Assembly (NCBI RefSeq): GCF_006538165.1
Contig: NZ_BDLU01000003.1
Location: forward strand, 1 to 52,712
DNA: 52,712 nucleotides
DNA from: Komagataeibacter diospyri
GTDB taxonomy: Bacteria; Pseudomonadota; Alphaproteobacteria; Acetobacterales; Acetobacteraceae
Direction: 5' to 3'
Shown: piece by piece, positions 1-8,142 of the stretch
How positions within the stretch are numbered: position 1 is the stretch's first letter
Layout: each line of letters opens with the position of its first letter
Notes under the pieces: generated by a model
What the model was told of the DNA's origin: nothing
The model's input: the letters and a program-made list of their open reading frames with translations, nothing else
Database searches by the model: none
Made by a program: the position numbers and the translations under genes

Positions 1-322
1 GTGGTGGCTGTCGGTCATGACCTTGTGGCGACGGGTGCGCACGGGCCGGATTCCGTTGTCCTTCATCAGTCGGCCAATGCGCCGTTCCCCGACGTCAAGC
101 CCGGCTTCCCTGAGTTCCAGGGTCATGCGGGGCCGTCCGCAGGAGGCGTTGCTCAGGGCATAATGTTCACGGATATGCGCCATTATCTTCAGATCGGTGC
201 GCTGGCGTTGACAGGCCGGTCGGGATGCCCCGCCGGTAACCGCGTGCCAAGACCCGTAAAACCTGGCAGAGCCTCTCGATTGGCCACTCATGCCGATGCC
301 CCTGTATGAAGGCGAACCTCAT
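1..322 (-). pseudogene. IS3-family transposase orfB (integrase), N-terminal part, frameshifted
   Basis: Starts at the ATG at 322, overlapping the orfA stop. The first codons give MRFAFIQGHRHEWPIERLCQ, typical of IS3 OrfB. About 30 codons in, near 230-245, the conserved reading moves to another frame, which continues with QRTDLKIMAHIREHYALSN and a sequence resembling the HTH_21 region (RPRMTLELREAGLDVGERR). The shift is a one-base difference. The catalytic DDE core would lie left of base 1 and cannot be judged. Confidence 0.75.
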
Positions 323-567
323 GGTTTCCGGTTCGCGAAGAACCGGGTAGCTTCTTTCAGGATTTCCCTCTCCTCCCGCAGAATCCGGTTCTCCAGACGA
401 AGACGTTCATTCTCGCGGGCCAGATCAGCCTGAGGCCCGGATGCCGGCTCGGCCGGACGGTATTCCACGATTCATTTATCCAGATCGGCTGCCATGCGCG
501 TGCGTGACAGCCCACTGCTCAACGCAATCCTCACGGCCTCGCGTTTGAAATCTTCCGTATGCTTCAT
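319..567 (-). pseudogene. IS3-family transposase orfA (helix-turn-helix part), nonsense mutant
   Basis: Translation from the ATG at 567 begins MKHTEDFKREAVRIALSSGL, the standard start of an IS3-type OrfA that binds the element ends. At residue 32 (472-474) a TGA stands where this family has tryptophan in a KW(I/V) motif. Several codons before it also appear deleted. After the stop the same frame continues with the usual leucine-zipper-like tail rich in E, R and L (ARENERLRLENRILREERE), ending at 319. Nonsense mutation and small deletion are read directly; family assignment is by recognition. Confidence 0.8.
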
Positions 568-880
568 GGTCTCGTCGGTCTCTTGATACGGGCCTGAAAC
601 GCCCAGATGACCGGCACAAAACCGTTACGAGTCCCCCGGCATATGGCGCCAAGGGTGTGAAGATGTGGTCAGATGTCAATGAAGACTGTTATTCTGGTTG
701 GACCGGTTCCTATTGAAAATCAATAATATAAACAGGTAGATGTCTGCGTAATGCATTCAGCGCAACGGGCTGACCAACACAAAGTCGTCAGAAAGCCGCA
801 TTTAAAGCGTGATTGCTTGCCAGAGCAATCTTGTCTTTGTAAAAAAGAAAAACATGCCTTAGAAGCTTTGATCTAAAATA

Positions 881-906
881 TTATGATATAACATCGATTT
901 ATGATA
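881..906 (+). promoter_or_regulatory. Direct repeat upstream of marR, possible operator
   Basis: The octamer TTATGATA occurs at 881-888 and again at 899-906, 18 bp apart, just upstream of the first MarR gene. The 620-922 stretch is otherwise AT-rich and holds no gene I can support. Autoregulation by the MarR protein is an inference from position only. Confidence 0.35.
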
Positions 907-934
907 ATCCGCATCATACGGTATGGAACAGACA

Positions 935-1468
935 ATGCCTGTGCAATCATCGCTCGCAGCAAACTCCGCCAAGCATAAGGAGGACACGAAACAATCAGTC
1001 GACAAGATGGCACTGAGGGTCTGGATCCGGATGTTTGCCTGCACCCAGCTGGTTGAAAAGCGCGTGCGCAAGCTTTTGCGGAAAAAGTATAATACTACCC
1101 TGCCGCGCTTTGATGTTCTTGCCCAGCTTGATTCCAGCAACGGAACGCTCTCGATGGGCGATCTGTCCCAGCGCCTGATGGTCACCACGGGCAACGTGAC
1201 CGGACTGATCGACCTGATGGAACAGGAAGGGCTGGTTGAACGTCACCCTCATCCCACCGACCGGCGCAGCACGCTGGTGCAGATGACCGCGCTGGGTGAA
1301 CAGCTCTGTTCAACCGCCATGCCTGCTCATCAGGAATGGATACAGGAAATGCTGAAAGGCATGACCGAGGATGAACTGTCCCAGCTTCACCAGTTGCTGG
1401 GCAAGACCAAGGCTGCCATTGCGGCAAGGGAAGAGCAATGGGAAAAGAAACGGACAAGAGCAGGATAA
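935..1468 (+). CDS. MarR-family transcriptional regulator
   Basis: A winged-helix regulator of about 177 residues, normal for MarR proteins, which usually act as ligand-released repressors of adjacent catabolic or efflux genes. Visible are the helix-turn-helix (RFDVLAQLDSS... LSMGDLSQRLMVTTGNVTGLI) and the wing with the family signature HPTDRRSTLVQMT. The protein has an acidic amphipathic C-terminal helix for dimerisation. An upstream in-frame ATG at 923 would add four residues; I prefer 935 because a GGAAC stretch precedes it at a usable distance, but this is not certain. The stop overlaps the next gene's start as TAATG, so the thioesterase gene is likely translationally coupled. A direct repeat at 881-906 could be its operator. 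Ligand unknown; aromatic acids or their CoA esters are common for this family. Confidence 0.85.
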   Translation: MPVQSSLAANSAKHKEDTKQSVDKMALRVWIRMFACTQLVEKRVRKLLRKKYNTTLPRFDVLAQLDSSNGTLSMGDLSQRLMVTTGNVTGLIDLMEQEGLVERHPHPTDRRSTLVQMTALGEQLCSTAMPAHQEWIQEMLKGMTEDELSQLHQLLGKTKAAIAAREEQWEKKRTRAG

Positions 1469-1881
1469 TGACGGAACAGGTCGCGCAGGCACATAACGAG
1501 ACACCGGCCAATGAAATGTCGGCGGAACTGGCGCTGCGGGTCATGACCATGCCAGCCGACCTGAACGGGGCGGGCAGCATATTCGGTGGCTGGATCATGG
1601 CGCGTCTTGACCAGGCGGCCGGTCTTGCCGGCGGCAGCGCCAGTTCGGGAAACGTGACGACGGTCGCGGTCAAGGAACTGCTGTTCCTCCACCCCGTGTA
1701 TCCGCATCAGGATGTAAAGGTCTATGCCCGGCTGCTCAGGACGGGGCGTACGTCCATGCATTTCCATCTGGAAATGTGGGCGGCGGATCTGGGCAAGGCG
1801 GAAGCTATCCAGTGTGCTACGGCTACATTCGTGATGGTGGCCGTGGATGCAAAGGGAAAGCCTAGGGAAATTTCAAAATAA
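1468..1881 (+). CDS. Acyl-CoA thioesterase, hot-dog fold, YciA type
   Basis: About 137 residues with the hot-dog thioesterase motif GSIFGGWIMARLDQAAG near the N-terminus, the active-site region of YciA/BACH enzymes, which hydrolyse acyl-CoA to free acid and CoA in the cytoplasm. The central FLHPVYPHQDVKVYARLLRTGRT and the tail CATATFVMVAVD also fit the family. An in-frame ATG at 1438 lies inside the marR gene; I choose 1468 because it gives the TAATG overlap with the marR stop. Placement beside a MarR gene and an island with CoA-dependent enzymes suggests it relieves CoA trapping or releases a CoA-bound intermediate. Actual substrate cannot be read from sequence. Confidence 0.85.
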   Translation: MTEQVAQAHNETPANEMSAELALRVMTMPADLNGAGSIFGGWIMARLDQAAGLAGGSASSGNVTTVAVKELLFLHPVYPHQDVKVYARLLRTGRTSMHFHLEMWAADLGKAEAIQCATATFVMVAVDAKGKPREISK

Positions 1882-1929
1882 TACAGACGCGGTATATTTA
1901 TGCATGCCCATTCCTGAACGGGATGGTTT

Positions 1930-2403
1930 CTACTCTATCCCAAGTCTGTCCAGATTTTTGATGATATGGCGCAGGGTTTTTACAAACGCCTGCAGCTGTT
2001 CCTGGTTCAGGCCCTCCATGGCCCGGATGGTCTGACGGGCCACGACGGGCGTCAGCCTGTCAAGCAGCTTACGACCTTCCGGGGTCAGGGTGACAATGGT
2101 CACGCGGTTGTCATCAGGGGAAAGGAAGGTCGTCACAAGCTGCATCTGCGCCATGCGCTCGATCAGTCGCCCGACCGTATTGCGCTTGATCAGCGAATGC
2201 TGCGCCAAGCCGGAAATACTGATGTTTTCCTGCGCGCGCAGGACAGTCAGTATGCGATAGATACTTTTATTGACGCCGTTTTTTACAAGAACGGTTTCCA
2301 CATCTTCGTGATACTGAAAATCCGCATGCGCGATCAGATAGAAAGGGGATCCGAACAGGTCGAAGTCATGCGCGGCGGGATCTAGTATGACGTTCTTGTT
2401 CAC
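1930..2403 (-). CDS. MarR-family transcriptional regulator (second copy type)
   Basis: A 157-residue winged-helix protein with recognition helix region ISISGLAQHSLIKRNTVGRLIERM and wing SPDDNRVTIVTLTPEGRKLLDRL, a clear MarR pattern. It differs markedly from the MarR at 935-1468, so the two are not a recent duplication. It is the last gene of a minus-strand series (DUF3830, flavoprotein, aminotransferase, marR) and ends convergently with the thioesterase gene 48 bp away. An imperfect inverted repeat at 2431-2478 lies just upstream and could be its operator. Likely job: control of the divergent operons of this island, by analogy with MarR regulators of aromatic-acid and aryl-CoA pathways. Ligand unknown. 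Confidence 0.85.
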   Translation of the reverse strand: MNKNVILDPAAHDFDLFGSPFYLIAHADFQYHEDVETVLVKNGVNKSIYRILTVLRAQENISISGLAQHSLIKRNTVGRLIERMAQMQLVTTFLSPDDNRVTIVTLTPEGRKLLDRLTPVVARQTIRAMEGLNQEQLQAFVKTLRHIIKNLDRLGIE

Positions 2404-2430
2404 GGGCAGCTCTGTATCGGGTTTATGAGA

Positions 2431-2478
2431 ACAGGCTGAACATAGTCGTTAATGCGGCGCACGTCACGTTCAACCTGT
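2431..2478. promoter_or_regulatory. Imperfect inverted repeat upstream of the second marR
   Basis: ACAGGCTGAAC at 2431-2441 pairs with GTTCAACCTGT at 2468-2478, 10 of 11 positions matching, with 26 bp between. It lies in the 103-bp gap between the aminotransferase stop and the marR start. It may be an operator or a processing hairpin; there is no T-run to support a terminator. Confidence 0.35.
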
Positions 2479-2506
2479 CATGCGGCGAAATGCCGGATCG
2501 GCGCTT

Positions 2507-3679
<1,173 letters not shown>

Positions 3680-3760
3680 GATCAGGTTCCGTCAGAAAGT
3701 TCGGAATGCGCGGTACGTTCATCACGTCCCGCGCTGCCAGTTTTGTAAAAATCCGCGCGT

Positions 3761-5062
3761 CTATGCCGCGGGTCGTTTTATCATCTGCGTGACGCGCGCA
3801 CGCAGGCGCGCGGCGGTCATGATCAGGCGTGGCACATGGCGCAGCAGCATGAATCCCGGCACCGCCCGGGGGCGACTGGTCGGCAGGCGCGGCAGGTCCC
3901 GCCCGGCGGAAAGAATCCAGTTGGCTGCGTCACCACCCGCCAGCGTGTTGATGGCCAGGCCGCGTCCGTTGCACGCCTGAATGGCCAGCAGCCCTTCATC
4001 CAGGATCGGCATGCGCGGCACGCAGTCACTGCGCAGCCATGCGGTGCCCGTCCAGGCGAATTCCAGCGGCAGCCGTTCCCAGCCGGGAATGGCCTTTTGC
4101 AGCCGGTCGTTAATGCTGTCTTCAATCCGTGCCCAGTCGAAATGCTCGGGCGCGGGTGCTGCCGTAATCAGGTGGCCTTCGGTGTCAAAACGGATGGAAA
4201 AGACATCGGTGGCAAGATCGGTCAGGGCGTGGCGCTGGGGCAGAATGACTTTCCGCAGGGCAGGGGAGACGGGCGCGGTGGCCACCTCCAGCACCGGCAG
4301 GGGAAGCACCGCATGACGCAGCGCGCGGTGTAGGAACTGGTTGCCGCCATTTGCCGCCAGAATGACGTTGCGCGCCACGAATTCCCCGCCGGGGAAACTT
4401 ACCAGCCAGCGCGCAGCCCCATGACCCGTATCCCGCGTGACGGAGGTTACGCGGCAACTGTTGAAGACCCGGCCGCCTTCTTCCATAATGCGCCGGGCCA
4501 GTTCATCGGCATAGGCCGCAGGGTTCACGCCCCCGCCACTGCGGTCGAGGACGGCCCCGGCATATCCCTGGCATCCGGTCAGTTGTGCTGTCTGTTTCGC
4601 ATCCAGCAGGGACATGTCCTGCCGCCATGGCTGCCAGTCCGCCACTGTCTGGCGTTCACGTTGGCCATTACCGAAAAACGGCGCGAGAAACCCGTTGGGC
4701 ATGGCGCCGCAGGCAAGATTCTGCTCCCGGATCAGGGTAAATGTTTCGCGCGGGGAGGCGGCGACCGCTTCCAGCAGGCGGCTGCCGTCCTCCTTGCCCA
4801 GACGTTTCATGATGGAAGCGGGCGTATTGCGCACAAGCTGGCCGGTAATGATACCGGCACTGGCGCGCGTGGCCAGCCCCAGGGCCGTTCCCGCGTTGAG
4901 AACAGCCACGTCATGCCCGTTGCGGGCCAGATGGAACGCGGTGGACAGACCGGCAATGCCGCCACCGATCACAACGGTTTCAGCCTGCTGGCAGCCACGT
5001 CCGTGCGGAATATCCAGTGTGGCGCTGCCCTGCCACAGCGGCCGCTCTGCTGAGGGGGCCAT
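3761..5062 (-). CDS. FAD-dependent oxidoreductase, DAO family (D-amino-acid/glycine oxidase type)
   Basis: A 433-residue flavoprotein. The dinucleotide-binding motif VVIGGGIAGLSTAFHLARNG sits at about residues 30-49, unusually far in because of an N-terminal extension. RASAGIITGQL follows the fold, and the C-terminal FAD contact ACNGRGLAINTLAG resembles the (N)GHG(R/M)G loop of DAO enzymes. Such enzymes oxidise secondary or D-amino acids to imines, giving electrons to oxygen or a quinone. The start overlaps the upstream DUF3830 stop by one base (TGATG), indicating translational coupling. It is followed at 81 bp by the aminotransferase. A basic C-terminal tail could favour membrane association. 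Together with the proline-racemase-family gene at 17264 it suggests handling of a cyclic or D-configured amino compound; substrate unknown. Confidence 0.82.
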   Translation of the reverse strand: MAPSAERPLWQGSATLDIPHGRGCQQAETVVIGGGIAGLSTAFHLARNGHDVAVLNAGTALGLATRASAGIITGQLVRNTPASIMKRLGKEDGSRLLEAVAASPRETFTLIREQNLACGAMPNGFLAPFFGNGQRERQTVADWQPWRQDMSLLDAKQTAQLTGCQGYAGAVLDRSGGGVNPAAYADELARRIMEEGGRVFNSCRVTSVTRDTGHGAARWLVSFPGGEFVARNVILAANGGNQFLHRALRHAVLPLPVLEVATAPVSPALRKVILPQRHALTDLATDVFSIRFDTEGHLITAAPAPEHFDWARIEDSINDRLQKAIPGWERLPLEFAWTGTAWLRSDCVPRMPILDEGLLAIQACNGRGLAINTLAGGDAANWILSAGRDLPRLPTSRPRAVPGFMLLRHVPRLIMTAARLRARVTQMIKRPAA

Positions 5063-5550
5063 CAGTTCTGGCTCGTGGCTTCAAAGGTCAGGCTGCAACT
5101 GCCATTCCTGCGGATGACGCAGCACCCTTCCCGAAGGGCTGCCAGATCTTCCGGCACCACGCGGGCGCAGACGGACCCCATGATCCAGCCCATGGGCATG
5201 AGCATTCGCCCGCCCGGACCGTAAAAAATGCCGATATCAAAAAAATCGGCGTCCGGTGCGCCCTTCCATGTACCCTTTGGCGCGAATACCGTAGCGATTT
5301 CGCCCATATCGGGAAAACTGGTGGCGTTTTCCGGCGGCAGGTCGAATGCCGCGCCCTGTGGCAGGCTGTCACCCACGACGGGGCATGAAATTTCCGGCCC
5401 CGTCCACATGGCATGGATTGCGCCATGGTTACCGCCCTGCTGCGCGATACGCCACAGCATTTCAGCGTGACGGGGTGCTTCCTTGTCCAGTAACTGGAAC
5501 CGTGCGGCCAGTGCTGATTTTTCTTCTTTAACAGTAATGAAACGGGTCAT
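5062..5550 (-). CDS. DUF3830 family protein
   Basis: A 162-residue protein I recognise as DUF3830, a small cyclophilin-like barrel family without an established reaction. Features visible are the N-terminal EEKSALAARFQLLDKEAPRHAEMLW, a central PDADFFDIGIFYGPGGRMLMPMGW stretch, and a cysteine-bearing end. No signal peptide or membrane segment, so it is likely cytoplasmic. It is the first gene of the minus-strand operon and is translationally coupled to the flavoprotein. Its start lies beside a set of palindromes at 5565-5594 in the divergent promoter region. In other genomes DUF3830 genes are found near amidase or amino-acid catabolic genes (recalled, not checked). No function is claimed. Confidence 0.7.
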   Translation of the reverse strand: MTRFITVKEEKSALAARFQLLDKEAPRHAEMLWRIAQQGGNHGAIHAMWTGPEISCPVVGDSLPQGAAFDLPPENATSFPDMGEIATVFAPKGTWKGAPDADFFDIGIFYGPGGRMLMPMGWIMGSVCARVVPEDLAALREGCCVIRRNGSCSLTFEATSQN

Positions 5551-5564
5551 GTCAGGGCATATCC

Positions 5565-5594
5565 ATTAACCAAGGTTAATATAATATTATAACC
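5565..5594. promoter_or_regulatory. Overlapping palindromes in the divergent promoter region
   Basis: Three nested symmetric elements occur just upstream of the DUF3830 start: ATTAACCAAGGTTAAT (5565-5580, perfect), TATAATATTATA (5580-5591, perfect) and flanking GGTTA (5574-5578) with TAACC (5590-5594). The AT-rich spacing and position suit a MarR-type dimer site covering a -10 element of the minus-strand operon. The rest of the 375-bp gap (5551-5925) is AT-rich and holds no gene that I can support; it must contain the promoters of both divergent operons. Confidence 0.5.
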
Positions 5595-5925
5595 AAAATC
5601 ACATGATGTCGATCGTTTTTTGTGGCATCCGGACGGAAAGACTGGCAGGATCATGAATGGATGCGGCATGCGCAAAACAGACGGGGACAGGTACATGTAC
5701 CATCATGTCGTTCCCAGGCTTCAGCCGGTTTCTGTCGGGACAGGGAATATAATCGGCACCTGGCAGGCCATGAAATTGTTTTTTTACCGTAACATTTACT
5801 GTCGGAAGTGACGGGCGTGCGCCCGGGGGGATGCAAATTCATTGCGATATCGAACAGTAAATGGTTGAAGCAAAAATATCTTATGTGCTAACTATTTTTC
5901 ATATCTGAATGAGGAGCGGGACATC

Positions 5926-8094
5926 ATGGCAGAGCGGTCGTTTGCGCTTGAAGTGCAGGATCTGCGCATTGGTGCCGGAGAAACCTTCCGGGGTGAGGGG
6001 ATACTCGCCATAACCAAGGCCCTGTTGCAGTCGGGCGTGGGTTATGTGGCGGGCTACCAGGGCGCGCCCATTTCCCACCTGATGGATGTGCTGTCGGACG
6101 CGCAGGACCTGCTGGCGGAACTGGACGTACATTTTGAATCAAGTGCCAGCGAGGCAACGGCCGCAGCCACGCTGGCCGCTTCCGTCATGTATCCCATCCG
6201 TGGCGCGGTGACATGGAAATCCACCGCAGGTACGAATGTGGCATCGGATGCGCTTTCCAACCTGTCTTCGGGCGGGGTGAAGGGGGGCGCGCTCATCATC
6301 ATCGGTGAGGATTATGGTGAGGGCTCCTCGATCATGCAGGAGCGTTCGTATGCTTTCGCCATGAAATCCCAGATGTGGCTTCTCGATCCCCGCCCTTCGC
6401 TGCCCTGTATCGTCGATATGGTGGAGAAGGGGTTCGAACTATCCGAAGCCTCCAGCACCCCGGTCATGCTCCAGGTCCGGATCAGAAGCTGCCACCTGCA
6501 CGGCACATTTGTAGCCAGGGATAACAGGCGGCCCACAATGACGCTGGATGAAGCGACACGCAGCCCCCAGCGTGACCTTTCGCGCATCGTGCTGCCGCCC
6601 GCGGCCTACGTCCAGGAAGCCGAAAAGCTGGAACAGCGCTGGCCAGCCGCCGTGCAGTACATCAGGGAGCACAGGCTTAACGAATTTTTTGACCAGCCGG
6701 ATGCGGATGTCGGGCTGATCCTGCTGGGTGGCCTGTACAACAATACGCTGCGTGCCCTGATGCGGCTGGGTCTGGCCGATCTGTATGGCAAGACTGACAT
6801 CCCGCTTTACGTCATGAACGTTGCCTATCCGGTCATTGATGACGAGGTCGTGGAATTCTGTCGCGGCAAGAAAAGCGTTCTGGTCATCGAGGAAGGCCAG
6901 CCCGACTATATTGAGCAGGCCATCGGCCGGATCCTGCACCGCGCCCGGATCGACTGCACCCTGCATGGCAAGGACATGCTGCCCATGGGGGGCGAATATA
7001 CCGTGGGCGTGCTGACCGACGGGCTGCGCAACCTGTTCGTGGCGGATGCGCCCGATCTGCTTGACGGTATGGCACGGGCCACCAACCAGCCTCCCATCAC
7101 CTGCGCCCCGCAGATCGCAGCGCTGAAAGACAGCGTGCCCGCCCGTCCCGCCGGATTTTGCACCGGCTGCCCGGAGCGGCCGATCTTTGCCGCCATGAAA
7201 CTGGTGGAAAAGGAACTGGGGCCACATCACATCGCGTCTGATATCGGCTGCCATCTTTTTTCCATCCTGCCGCCCTTCAACCTTGGCGCCACGACCATGG
7301 GTTACGGACTGGCGCCGGCTTCCGCCTCGGCCTTCAGCGGGGACAGCCGTCGCAAGGGGCGCGAGCGTAAACGCACGATTGCCGTAATGGGCGACGGCGG
7401 CTTCTGGCATAACGGGCTGACCAGCGGTATCGGGAACGCGGTTTTCAATAAAAACGATGATGTCACCATCATTGTCGATAATTATTATTCCGCCGCCACG
7501 GGTGGCCAGGATATCCCGTCCTCGCGCTCGACCCCCGCCAGTCGTTCCACCCACCATCCGATTTCCAGGGCGATCGAGGGGGTGGGCGTAAAATGGGTGC
7601 GGGAAATCGATCATACTTACGATGTCGGCCGGATGCGCGAGGTGCTGAGCGAAGCCCTGACCACGCGCGAAAGCGGGCCGAAGGTGATCGTGGCGTCTTC
7701 GGAATGCATGCTCAATCGTCAGCGGCGCGAAAAGCCGCTGAAGCGCAAGGCGCTGAAGGACGGCAAGCGGGTGGTCACCCAGCGTTTTGGCGTGGATGAG
7801 GACGTCTGCACTGGCGATCATGAATGCATCAGGCTGTCCGGCTGTCCGTCCCTGTCGGTCAAGCCATCGGGGGACCCGCTGAAAGAGGACCCGGTCGCCA
7901 GCATCGACCAGAGCTGTGTCGCCTGCGGCAACTGTGGCGAGGTGGCGGATGCCGCCGTTCTGTGCCCCTCCTTTTATCGTGCGGATGCAGTGGTCAATGC
8001 GGCACGGTCGGAGCGGTGGAAACACCGCATCCGTTCGGCACTCATTGCGTCCGTCCAGCAATGGCGCGAAGCGCGCCGTCCGGTATTCAGCTGA
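5926..8094 (+). CDS. iorA: Indolepyruvate-type 2-oxoacid:ferredoxin oxidoreductase, alpha (TPP/4Fe-4S) subunit
   Basis: A 722-residue protein with the IorA layout. The pyruvate-binding domain comes first (GYQGAPISHLMDVL, then TWKSTAGTNVASDALSN). The TPP domain follows, with CTGCPERP and SDIGCH, GDGGFWHNG near residue 487 and DNYYSAATGG. A C-terminal ferredoxin-like part carries cysteines C-x5-C-x5-C from residue 628 and C-x2-C-x2-C-x9-CP from residue 664. Family reaction: 2-oxo acid + CoA + oxidised ferredoxin to acyl-CoA + CO2. The start has a strong site (GAGGAGCGGG, 5911-5920). Clustering with cyclase and aryl-CoA monooxygenase genes suggests an aryl-pyruvate or aryl-glyoxylate substrate rather than necessarily indolepyruvate. 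The first cysteine cluster is looser than the archaeal CxxCxxC pattern, as is common in aerobic homologues. Confidence 0.88.
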   Translation: MAERSFALEVQDLRIGAGETFRGEGILAITKALLQSGVGYVAGYQGAPISHLMDVLSDAQDLLAELDVHFESSASEATAAATLAASVMYPIRGAVTWKSTAGTNVASDALSNLSSGGVKGGALIIIGEDYGEGSSIMQERSYAFAMKSQMWLLDPRPSLPCIVDMVEKGFELSEASSTPVMLQVRIRSCHLHGTFVARDNRRPTMTLDEATRSPQRDLSRIVLPPAAYVQEAEKLEQRWPAAVQYIREHRLNEFFDQPDADVGLILLGGLYNNTLRALMRLGLADLYGKTDIPLYVMNVAYPVIDDEVVEFCRGKKSVLVIEEGQPDYIEQAIGRILHRARIDCTLHGKDMLPMGGEYTVGVLTDGLRNLFVADAPDLLDGMARATNQPPITCAPQIAALKDSVPARPAGFCTGCPERPIFAAMKLVEKELGPHHIASDIGCHLFSILPPFNLGATTMGYGLAPASASAFSGDSRRKGRERKRTIAVMGDGGFWHNGLTSGIGNAVFNKNDDVTIIVDNYYSAATGGQDIPSSRSTPASRSTHHPISRAIEGVGVKWVREIDHTYDVGRMREVLSEALTTRESGPKVIVASSECMLNRQRREKPLKRKALKDGKRVVTQRFGVDEDVCTGDHECIRLSGCPSLSVKPSGDPLKEDPVASIDQSCVACGNCGEVADAAVLCPSFYRADAVVNAARSERWKHRIRSALIASVQQWREARRPVFS

Positions 8095-8142
8095 CGTCCG
8101 GCCATCGCCCCATCTGGTAGCTGTACAGGATCAACATTTTTC

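Larger units (their letters stand above)
1..620 (-). mobile_element. Left-truncated IS3-type insertion sequence, degenerate
   Basis: On the minus strand there is an orfA/orfB pair with the usual IS3 arrangement, overlapping as ATGA at 319-322. The element continues past the left edge of the window, so only orfA and the first part of orfB are visible. Both reading frames carry lesions and the copy cannot make an intact transposase. The right boundary near 620 is approximate, because the partner inverted repeat lies outside the window. Confidence 0.75.
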
